In this document: one piece after another, positions 14,418 through 21,209 of the stretch
How the letters are laid out: every line of letters begins with the position of its first letter
How positions within the stretch are numbered: the stretch's first letter is position 1
IMG/VR virus record: IMGVR_UViG_3300029787_000399
Location: 1-21,209 of that record
Length of the DNA stretch: 21,209 nucleotides
Direction: 5' to 3' (one strand)
Source: a virus
The notes under the pieces: generated by a model
The model's input: only the letters and a program-made list of their open reading frames with translations
The model's database searches: none
What the model was told of the DNA's origin: nothing
Translations under genes and position numbers: made by a program

Positions 14418-15021
14418 GATAAAGCTTTATGGGAATTTAGCAGAATATTGTGGTGGTCAAAGTGAATTTGAGGCTGTTGCTAATACAACTGCTGATGCTA
14501 TTAGATTTTTAGCGGTAAATTTTAAAGGTCTTGATAAACATATGTGTGAACAATTTTACCAAGTAAAACTTGGTGATATGCCATTAGATTATGAAGAGAT
14601 TTTGTACCCTGCTGGTTTTGAAGAAATAAAAATAATACCTGTTGTTACTGGATCAGGAAATATTGGTAAAATTTTAGCTGGAGTAGCATTAATAGGTTTA
14701 GGATTTATGTTTGCTCCAGCAGGTATGGGCTTTGGTACATATTTACAAGCTCCTCTTTTAAAAGCTGGTGGTGGTATTAGTTGGTATGCTTTGGCTGGAA
14801 AACTAGGAATGCTTTTAGTTTTAAACGGATTGGCTGGTTTATTAACACCCACACCAGAAGTTGATGATAGTGAAGGTGATCCTAGAAATTCATTTAGTTT
14901 TAGTGGAATTCAAAATACAGCAAGGGCTGGAACTGTTATTCCTGTAATATATGGAGATGTGATAACTGGAAGTATTCCTGTATCTGCTCGTGTTGTAACT
15001 GAAGATTCGGAGACTGACTAG
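14407..15021 (+). CDS. Tail assembly protein gpI-like
   Basis: The 204-residue protein matches lambda gpI (223). Residues 1-82 look like the ubiquitin-like N-terminal domain of this family (RKIKLYGNLAEYCGG, AVNTTADAIRFL-type helix, GFEEIKIIPVV). Residues about 83-160 are hydrophobic and glycine-rich (GKILAGVALIGLGFMFAPAG, GMLLVLNGLAGLL), which may be two membrane-active helices. The end (NTARAGTVIPVIYGDVITGS) is the usual C-terminal motif. In lambda gpI assists tip assembly with gpJ and gpK and is not in the virion. The ATG overlaps the gpK end by 11 bases, with GAGG at 14396-14399 as ribosome site. Confidence 0.92.
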   Translation: MLRKIKLYGNLAEYCGGQSEFEAVANTTADAIRFLAVNFKGLDKHMCEQFYQVKLGDMPLDYEEILYPAGFEEIKIIPVVTGSGNIGKILAGVALIGLGFMFAPAGMGFGTYLQAPLLKAGGGISWYALAGKLGMLLVLNGLAGLLTPTPEVDDSEGDPRNSFSFSGIQNTARAGTVIPVIYGDVITGSIPVSARVVTEDSETD

Positions 15022-18000
15022 ATGACTGATCAAAAGTTTATTGCTGGTTCTGGAGGAGGAGGAAAAGGTGGAGGTAGTTCTTCTAAGACTGCACCAGATT
15101 CTTTAGATAGTAGGTCACACGCAAAAATTATTGATGTAATATCAGAAGGTGAAATAGAAGGTTTATATAATCATGGTAATGTGCCAAACGCTAACGCATG
15201 GCAACGATCAGTATTCTTAAATGACACACCAATAATGAACTCTGATGGTTCATTAAATTTTGATGATGTCACTCTTCATGTAAGAAACGGTACTGCAAGT
15301 CAAGCTGTAGTACCTGGTTTTGAAACAGAAGCTGCTTCTCCAACCAGTGTCAATTCAAATGTAACTAATAGTGGAACTGGAGTAACTTTTCAAATTACAG
15401 ATACAAGTGTAGATGCTGTAACTCTTACTATTGGTGTTCCAGTTTTACAAAAAATTAAAAAGAATGGAGATACAGAAGGTACTTCTTTTAGATATACGAT
15501 AGAAAAACAACAACATGGTGGTAGCTTTGCTTTTCTTGGAGGTTTTAACGATACTGACGAAGCTGGAAATGTTGTTGGAAGAGAAGTAAAAGGACGTACT
15601 GCTGATTTATATCAAGATCAACACAGCTTTCAAATAACAGGAAATACCTTTCCTGTTACTTTTAGAATAAAAAGAACAACGGCTGATGACTCTACTTTAG
15701 ATTTAGATGCCTTAGATCTTATTAGTCATCAAAGTATTTTTAAATTAGTAAGTTTCCAAGAAATAAAATATGGATTTCATAAGTTAGACGCAACTTACAG
15801 TCAAGCTGCTCAAGTTATTACTGTTAATGCACCTTTCCATAATCTTATTGTTGGTGATTCTGTAAAATTAACTTTCACAAGTGGTAACCCTGCTACTGCT
15901 ACGAATATCTCAGCAACTACAGTTACTACTGTTGTAAACAGAGATCAATTTAAAGTAAACACAACTGCTGCATCTCAAACTATTTCATCAGGTGCTGTTG
16001 AGGTTTTACAGATATTTAATTATCCAAACTCTGCTTTAGTTGGTCTTAGAGTTGATGCTGAACAATTTTCAAGTATTCCTAAAAGAGCTTTTCGTGTTAG
16101 AGGTACAAAGGTAAGAATCCCAGCAACTAATAGTTCTGGAACTGTCTCTGTAGATGCAACTACTGGAAGGATAATATATCCGTCAGGTTATGTTTTTAAC
16201 GGTACATTACAAGCTGCTACATGGACTACAGATCCGGCTTGGTGTTTATATGATTTATTAGTTTCACGAAGGTTTGGGCTAGGAGATGAGATATTAACTG
16301 ATGCTGAAAAAGCTAATTTTTCTACAGGTGTAGCTTCTAATTTAGATATTTATTCTTTTTATTCTACAAGTCAATATTGCTCAGAATTAGTTACTTTTAA
16401 ATTTAGATTAAATGATGGTACAGAAAATACAATTACAGAACCAAGGTTTTCTCTTAATGCGGTTATTAATAAAAGAGAAGATGCTTTTAAAGTTATAAAT
16501 AATTTGTGTTCTGTATTCAGAGGTATGGCAATGTATACCGCTGGTAAACTAACTCTTATTCAAGATCGTAAAGGCCAAGATACATCATTCTTATTTACCC
16601 TAGCTAATGTGACACCTGATGGGTTTCAGTATTCGTCATCTTCAGTCAAAACAAGAGTTACAGTTGCAGTAGTAAAATATTTAGATTTAACTCTTAGAGA
16701 TACAGCCTATGAGGAGGTTCTTGACGAATCAGCTATAGCTAAATATGGGGTAAATACAAAAAACGTAGACGCATTTGGAGTAACATCACGCTATCAAGCA
16801 CGAAGACTTGGACGATGGTTGCTTTATTCATTAGCAAATGAAACAGAGTCAGTTGCGTTTACTACGACTTTAGAAGCTGGTGCTTTGTGTAGACCAGGTC
16901 AAATTATTGAAATAGCAGATCCAGTAAGAGCAGGGGTAAGAAGAGCAGGGAGAATTATGGGAGTAAATGGCACAAACCAAATTACTATTGATGATACTTC
17001 TATCACAGACTTACCTAATAATAGTGTTTCTTATACAAGAACTCTTCATGTAATCATGCCTAACGGTACGGTTTCAACAAATACAGTATCAAGTATTAAT
17101 GGAACTACTATTACAGTAGTCGATAATTTTAAACAAAAAATTCAAGATAGTAATAATAATACTGATAATTATTTTTTATCTACAACTAACAATTCTTATA
17201 ACTTTAATGAAGAAGATTATGTTCTTACAACTCAAACAGTTGCCCCAAATTTAAATTCAATTTGGATATTAGAAACAAGTCAAGGTACTAGTAGCGAAAA
17301 CATTGAAACACAAACATTTAAAGTTGTAGGAGTAGAAGAAAAAGATGATTTTCAATATCAAATAACAGCAATAACTCATAACGAATCTAAATATGACCAT
17401 GCAGAACAATTAGAAACTTTAGAATTTAGAGATTTTACAAACTTAAATGAGATTCCAGCACCTCCAGCACAATTTGCTAATAGAGTTAATCCTGATAATT
17501 CAATCACTAAATATCCTATTGAACAACTATATAGATTTAAAGATACAATTAGAATAAAAGTAATTGTTGGATGGCAGCCTGTTTTAGGTGTAAATAGGTA
17601 TGAAGTTAAATACAGACAAGATAGTGGTAATTTAAAAACAGTAGTTGTTAATGGTAGCGATTTTGAAATTTCAGATGTAATCATAGATTCTACAAATAAT
17701 GAATCTAGATTTGATTTTGAAGTTAGAAGTGTTAATGCAGCAGGGGTAAGATCTGCCAGTGCATTAACAACAAAAACTCAAACATATTTAAACGGACAAG
17801 ATACAACTACAGGTGAATATTATTTAAAAGCTATTGGTAAATCTGCTCCTCCTAGTGATGTAACTGGTTTTAGTGGCACAATAGATCCTCATATTGGAAT
17901 TGTTTTAAACTGGACTGCTCCCACTCCTACTGCCCCAAGTTTTGCAGATTTAGATATAGAACAATACGAAATCAAATCTGGATCATGGTCTACAGGTACA

Positions 18001-20307
18001 TCATTAGGAAAAATAAAAGGTACGTCATTTAAAGTTGGAACTATACCTACAGGAACAACATCTCAAATATTCTCTATAAAAGCTTTTGATGCTGATGGCA
18101 ATCAATCTGTAAATCCAACCCAAATATCTTTAGCAGTTACTGCACCATCTGCTCCGCAAAATGGAACAGGAACATTCAGTGATGACAACTTAATTTTAAA
18201 ATGGGATGTTCCAGCTTCTGGTAGTTATGCCATAGAAGAATATGAAGTTTATCAGGGTAATATAAGTGCTTCAAATTTATTAGGAAAATCAAAATCTACT
18301 ACTTTTCAATTACCTGTAAACTTTAACAGTAATCAAACTTTTAATATTAGAGCCGTTGATATTGCTGGTAATTTAGGGACTTCTTTAGCTTTTACTGTTA
18401 ACTTTGCTTTAGCTCAAGCACCAAATATTAGTTATCAATATGAAAATAGTCAGCTTAAGTTATCTTGGGCAGTTCCTGTTGTTGGTAGTACAAAAATTAA
18501 AGAATATGAAATTAAACAAAGTGCAACTTCTGTTACTGATGCTGGTCAAGCGACATTTATTACTCGTGTAAGTTCTACAAGTTTTTTACTTGACGTTACT
18601 TGGAATACAAGTCAAAGATTTTGGGTTGCTGCTGTTAACAGTAATGGTGATATTCAAACTTTTGGTCGCACAGGTATCTCCAATTATCCAGATGTAACCT
18701 TTGATGTACCTCCAGCACCTACAGGTTTAACAGGAGTGTTAGTTGATGAAAGCGCAAGAATAGCATGGAATCCTGTCACTAAAACAGCTAATGGTTTACC
18801 TATTGCAGATTATAAAATTTATAGAACAGCAGGGACAGAAACATTAAACGAAGCAACTCATTTTATTGCACAACAAAATGGAACTCAATTTACAGAAAAG
18901 TGGATTAGAGATGAAATAAGTGGAGTTGTGCAAACACAAAAAAAATATCATATAAGAGCTTTAGATGTTAACGGCAATCAAGGTACTTTAAACGATATAA
19001 CTATTACAGCAAATCCACCAGAAAATATTACAACAATAGAAGCAGAAGTTGTTGATAATAATGTTTTACTTAGATGGACTGCACCTAATTCTGATTTACC
19101 AATAATTTATTACAACATTTATAGAACAAGTAAAACTGCTGGAAATTTGATTGGAGCAAAACAAGGTGGATTTACTACAGTTTTTGAACAAGTTGGAGGT
19201 ACGTTTACTTATATTGTAACTGCTGTTAATAGTGCAAAAATAGAAGCTGCTGCTGGAGGTAGTATTACAGCGATAGTAGATGAACCTCCTGATTTTGTAC
19301 TTAATGCTGAAAGAAATAGTGCTTTAATTTCTGGAACAATTACAGGCACATATTCTCAGTCAAACGATACAAATACTGGTGCTGGCCTTATAGTTACTGT
19401 TACAAAAGTAGATCATGGTTTGTCTAATAATCAACAATTAAATATTGATTTTACAAGCGGTACTGCAAACGGTACTTCTGATGACGCAAAAATCTATGTA
19501 ATATCACAAGTCACTCAAAATACATTTCAATTTCAAGTAGCTGGCAGTAGACAAACAACAGGTAATATTTCATATTCATCACCAGCAACATTTACTAACG
19601 GATTTATTGATAATAATTCAATATTTTTCTGTTTAGATAGCTCAAGAACATTTCAAGATCATTTTATTGGTACTGGATCACAAGCTAGTCCTCAATATCC
19701 TAATTTTGGTTCTTTTGGTGCTAATTCTGCTTACGCATTACCTTCAAAAAATAGTGCATTATTTCAAGAAATATTTGATTTTGGAGCAACAATACCATCA
19801 AGTAGGATTCAAGTAGATATGAATATTATTGAAACTATTGGTGAAGGTGTAACTATAACCCCACAAATTTCTACAAGTTTAAATGGTTCTTCTTTTACAA
19901 ATTTAGAAGCAGGGGCATCAAACGTTTTGGGTTTAAATTTTAGATATGTAAAAGTAATTTTTACATTGTCAGCATCAGGTAATAATGATTTAATTAAGGT
20001 TGATAATATTAGTCAAAGATTATTTTTGAAACAACAAACAGATCAAGGTAGTATTGACGTAACAGCTAGTGAAGCAGTATCTGGTAAACAAGTAAATTTC
20101 TTTGCTGGTAATTCAAATAAAGCTTTCCTTGATATTGATTCAATTACTTTACAAATAAGAGGATCTAGTGCAACAGCAAAGTTTGCTATTTATGATTTTG
20201 TAGATACAAGTAATCCACAAAATGGATTTAAGATATTTTTATTTGATGCCAGTGGTAATGCCCCAACAGGCACAAATACTGTAGACTTTACGGTAAGAGG
20301 AGTTTAA
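15022..20307 (+). CDS. Tail tip central fibre and hub protein (lambda gpJ-like)
   Basis: At 1761 residues this is longer than lambda gpJ (1132). Residues 1-60 carry the glycine-rich start and SLDSRSHAKIIDVISEGEIE signature. The hub domains follow with YPNSALVGLRVDAEQFSSIP (334-353), RVRGTKVRIP, PAWCLYDLLVSRRFGLG and RYQARRLGRWLLYS. About six fibronectin-III-like domains cover roughly 812-918, 944-1040, 1042-1128, 1131-1228, 1229-1331 and 1332-1420. Residues 258-328 and 1443-1520 are two related inserted beta domains. Residues 1521-1761 are a C-terminal beta region likely exposed at the tip. In lambda the gpJ C-terminus binds the receptor. GGAG upstream and the ATG right after the gpI stop support the start. 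Confidence 0.96.
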   Translation: MTDQKFIAGSGGGGKGGGSSSKTAPDSLDSRSHAKIIDVISEGEIEGLYNHGNVPNANAWQRSVFLNDTPIMNSDGSLNFDDVTLHVRNGTASQAVVPGFETEAASPTSVNSNVTNSGTGVTFQITDTSVDAVTLTIGVPVLQKIKKNGDTEGTSFRYTIEKQQHGGSFAFLGGFNDTDEAGNVVGREVKGRTADLYQDQHSFQITGNTFPVTFRIKRTTADDSTLDLDALDLISHQSIFKLVSFQEIKYGFHKLDATYSQAAQVITVNAPFHNLIVGDSVKLTFTSGNPATATNISATTVTTVVNRDQFKVNTTAASQTISSGAVEVLQIFNYPNSALVGLRVDAEQFSSIPKRAFRVRGTKVRIPATNSSGTVSVDATTGRIIYPSGYVFNGTLQAATWTTDPAWCLYDLLVSRRFGLGDEILTDAEKANFSTGVASNLDIYSFYSTSQYCSELVTFKFRLNDGTENTITEPRFSLNAVINKREDAFKVINNLCSVFRGMAMYTAGKLTLIQDRKGQDTSFLFTLANVTPDGFQYSSSSVKTRVTVAVVKYLDLTLRDTAYEEVLDESAIAKYGVNTKNVDAFGVTSRYQARRLGRWLLYSLANETESVAFTTTLEAGALCRPGQIIEIADPVRAGVRRAGRIMGVNGTNQITIDDTSITDLPNNSVSYTRTLHVIMPNGTVSTNTVSSINGTTITVVDNFKQKIQDSNNNTDNYFLSTTNNSYNFNEEDYVLTTQTVAPNLNSIWILETSQGTSSENIETQTFKVVGVEEKDDFQYQITAITHNESKYDHAEQLETLEFRDFTNLNEIPAPPAQFANRVNPDNSITKYPIEQLYRFKDTIRIKVIVGWQPVLGVNRYEVKYRQDSGNLKTVVVNGSDFEISDVIIDSTNNESRFDFEVRSVNAAGVRSASALTTKTQTYLNGQDTTTGEYYLKAIGKSAPPSDVTGFSGTIDPHIGIVLNWTAPTPTAPSFADLDIEQYEIKSGSWSTGTSLGKIKGTSFKVGTIPTGTTSQIFSIKAFDADGNQSVNPTQISLAVTAPSAPQNGTGTFSDDNLILKWDVPASGSYAIEEYEVYQGNISASNLLGKSKSTTFQLPVNFNSNQTFNIRAVDIAGNLGTSLAFTVNFALAQAPNISYQYENSQLKLSWAVPVVGSTKIKEYEIKQSATSVTDAGQATFITRVSSTSFLLDVTWNTSQRFWVAAVNSNGDIQTFGRTGISNYPDVTFDVPPAPTGLTGVLVDESARIAWNPVTKTANGLPIADYKIYRTAGTETLNEATHFIAQQNGTQFTEKWIRDEISGVVQTQKKYHIRALDVNGNQGTLNDITITANPPENITTIEAEVVDNNVLLRWTAPNSDLPIIYYNIYRTSKTAGNLIGAKQGGFTTVFEQVGGTFTYIVTAVNSAKIEAAAGGSITAIVDEPPDFVLNAERNSALISGTITGTYSQSNDTNTGAGLIVTVTKVDHGLSNNQQLNIDFTSGTANGTSDDAKIYVISQVTQNTFQFQVAGSRQTTGNISYSSPATFTNGFIDNNSIFFCLDSSRTFQDHFIGTGSQASPQYPNFGSFGANSAYALPSKNSALFQEIFDFGATIPSSRIQVDMNIIETIGEGVTITPQISTSLNGSSFTNLEAGASNVLGLNFRYVKVIFTLSASGNNDLIKVDNISQRLFLKQQTDQGSIDVTASEAVSGKQVNFFAGNSNKAFLDIDSITLQIRGSSATAKFAIYDFVDTSNPQNGFKIFLFDASGNAPTGTNTVDFTVRGV
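15793..16005 (+). repeat. First copy of a mobile TYSQ/HxL beta domain inside gpJ
   Basis: This encodes gpJ residues 258-328 (TYSQAAQVITVNAPFHNLIV, KLTFTSGNPATA, NRDQFKV). It interrupts the conserved hub sequence between EIKYGFHKLD and FNYPNSALVGL. It shares the plan TYSQ, V.V, H.L, FTSG, a QF.V strand and a closing SG or TG turn with 19348-19581. The similarity is at protein level. Confidence 0.65.
19348..19581 (+). repeat. Second copy of the TYSQ/HxL beta domain inside gpJ
   Basis: This encodes gpJ residues 1443-1520 (TYSQSNDTNTGAGLIVTVTK, VDHGLSNNQQLNIDFTSGTA, NTFQFQV, TTGNISYSS). It lies between the last Fn3-like domain and the C-terminal region. Alignment by eye with residues 258-328 shows the same order of motifs. 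HGL...FTSG...F.V domains of this sort occur, to my recollection, in other marine phage virion proteins. Confidence 0.65.
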
Positions 20308-20309
20308 AC

Positions 20310-21209
20310 ATGGCTAATTTCAACAAACCAGAATTAACAAGTACATATACTAATTTTATTACTGAGTTAAAAGATAGAGATAATACAGTTTCATCTTTAT
20401 TTTCTGATGGAACTACACATACTGGAACTTATCCTGTAAGAGCAATTAGATGGAACGCAACTAATAGTTATTTTGAAAGACGTAATGCAGCCAATAATGG
20501 ATTTGAAAGATTAGAAGGTAATAGCGGAACACATAAGTTTGTAAATTTAGAAACAGGAGCGTTAACAACTACAAATGCAACCATAAATGGGAATGTAGCT
20601 GCAACTGGTCAAGTGCAAGGGGATAGATTTAATGCAACTGGCAACACACCTCCAGCTAATGGTTTTTATCTTGCCTCGGCTAATGAGATTAGGTTTACAA
20701 CAAATAGTAATGATAGATTTACAATTGAGTCAAACGGTGAGTGTGGAATAGGCACTGTTGATCCTCAAGAAAAGCTCCATGTCGTTGGTAATACAAGGTT
20801 TGTAAATGGAACTAGCACAGTTACTTTAGATCTTGGTAAGTATGGTGGTGGTAATCATGCGTCAAATTTTTCAATATTTTCTGACAACACAGCAAATTAT
20901 GCTTTTCAGATAGCAAGAGCTTCTGGTTCTAATGGTAATACACAGGTATTACATAATGGTACAGGGAATTTTGAAATAAACGCTGTTGACCTAGCCGATC
21001 TAAAACTAATGACATCTGGCACAACCAGAATGGTCGTAGATTCTGGAGGTAATATTGGTATTGGAGATTTTACAAATCCTAGTGCTAATTTACATTTTTA
21101 TACTTCTGCGAATACTGCTAATTATGTGCGGTTTCAAAATTCAGAAGGTAGTCAATATATAAGAGGTGATAATGATTCTTTGCATTTTGATGCAGATAAT
21201 CTTCAATTT
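20310..21209 (+). CDS. Tail fibre protein, N-terminal 300 residues (cut by window end)
   Basis: The frame opens at ATG 20310, two bases after the gpJ stop, with AGAGGAG at about 20296-20302 as a strong ribosome site, and is still open at the last base. The N-terminus (MANFNKPELTSTYTNFITEL, then VRAIRWNATNSYFERRNAAN) is of the type that anchors fibres to the tail in marine phages. Further on, GECGIGTVDPQEKLHVVG and GGNIGIGDF followed by NPSANLHFY are the G.(V/I)GIGT..P..KLHV repeats of trimeric beta-helical fibres. Such proteins often end in a self-cleaving S74 intramolecular chaperone, which would lie beyond the window. Its likely role is host receptor recognition. Confidence 0.9.
   Translation, partial: MANFNKPELTSTYTNFITELKDRDNTVSSLFSDGTTHTGTYPVRAIRWNATNSYFERRNAANNGFERLEGNSGTHKFVNLETGALTTTNATINGNVAATGQVQGDRFNATGNTPPANGFYLASANEIRFTTNSNDRFTIESNGECGIGTVDPQEKLHVVGNTRFVNGTSTVTLDLGKYGGGNHASNFSIFSDNTANYAFQIARASGSNGNTQVLHNGTGNFEINAVDLADLKLMTSGTTRMVVDSGGNIGIGDFTNPSANLHFYTSANTANYVRFQNSEGSQYIRGDNDSLHFDADNLQF

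Noticed and set aside
1-21209. Transposon, integron, CRISPR array, tRNA, toxin-antitoxin or defence genes
   Set aside because: I found no transposase, terminal repeats, spaced direct repeats, cloverleaf sequence or accessory gene; the whole window is a continuous virion structural operon.

Overview
This window is the late structural (head and tail morphogenesis) block of a tailed double-stranded DNA phage, or a prophage of the same kind, with a lambda-type long non-contractile tail (siphovirus). All recognisable genes are on the + strand and tightly packed, with overlaps such as ATGA, TAATG and TAGTG and only two gaps of about 50 bases. The DNA is AT-rich (roughly one third G+C by eye) and AGA dominates the arginine codons. 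Several accessory domains (the tail-fibre N-terminus, a cupredoxin-like insert, a TYSQ/HGL beta domain) are of a kind I associate with marine phages. An AT-rich marine bacterial host is therefore my best guess, but nothing in the window proves the host. No integrase, repressor, lysis, replication, tRNA or CRISPR feature is present.

Layout. Positions 1-52 are a short leader in the place where lambda has cosB. Packaging and head genes follow: small terminase (53-559), large terminase of the lambda gpA type (556-2424), a two-domain gpW-like connector (2431-3009), lambda-type portal (3009-4550), and an 829-residue fusion (4551-7040). The fusion joins a small phage domain, a Tudor-like domain, an HK97-type prohead protease, a scaffold-like segment and an HK97-fold major capsid protein. 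Next are a small SAP/HeH-containing protein (7042-7323) and a beta-rich putative decoration protein (7329-7712). A strong intrinsic terminator (7719-7742) follows, directly before the start codon of a gpFII-like connector (7743-8027).

The tail genes follow in lambda order: gpU-like terminator (8029-8457), tube protein (8504-9454), gpG (9504-9836) with a programmed -1 frameshift into gpT (to 10174), tape measure gpH (10174-12459), gpM, gpL, gpK, gpI and gpJ (12459-20307), and the first 300 codons of a side or tip fibre (20310 to the window end). Head genes thus mix lambda-type packaging and portal with an HK97-type protease/capsid, while the tail is lambda-like throughout.

Main points of interest. 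(1) A canonical GGGAAAC slippery heptamer sits immediately before the gpG stop; a -1 shift there opens an otherwise unannotated gpT frame. (2) A cupredoxin-like domain with a candidate type 1 copper ligand set is inserted in gpL, which at the same time lacks the cysteines that hold the Fe-S cluster of lambda gpL. (3) The capsid-protease fusion has two extra N-terminal domains, which raises a stoichiometry problem that an internal start or early processing may solve. (4) The terminator in mid-operon could lower tail gene expression relative to capsid genes. (5) gpJ carries two copies of a mobile beta domain and about six Fn3-like domains.
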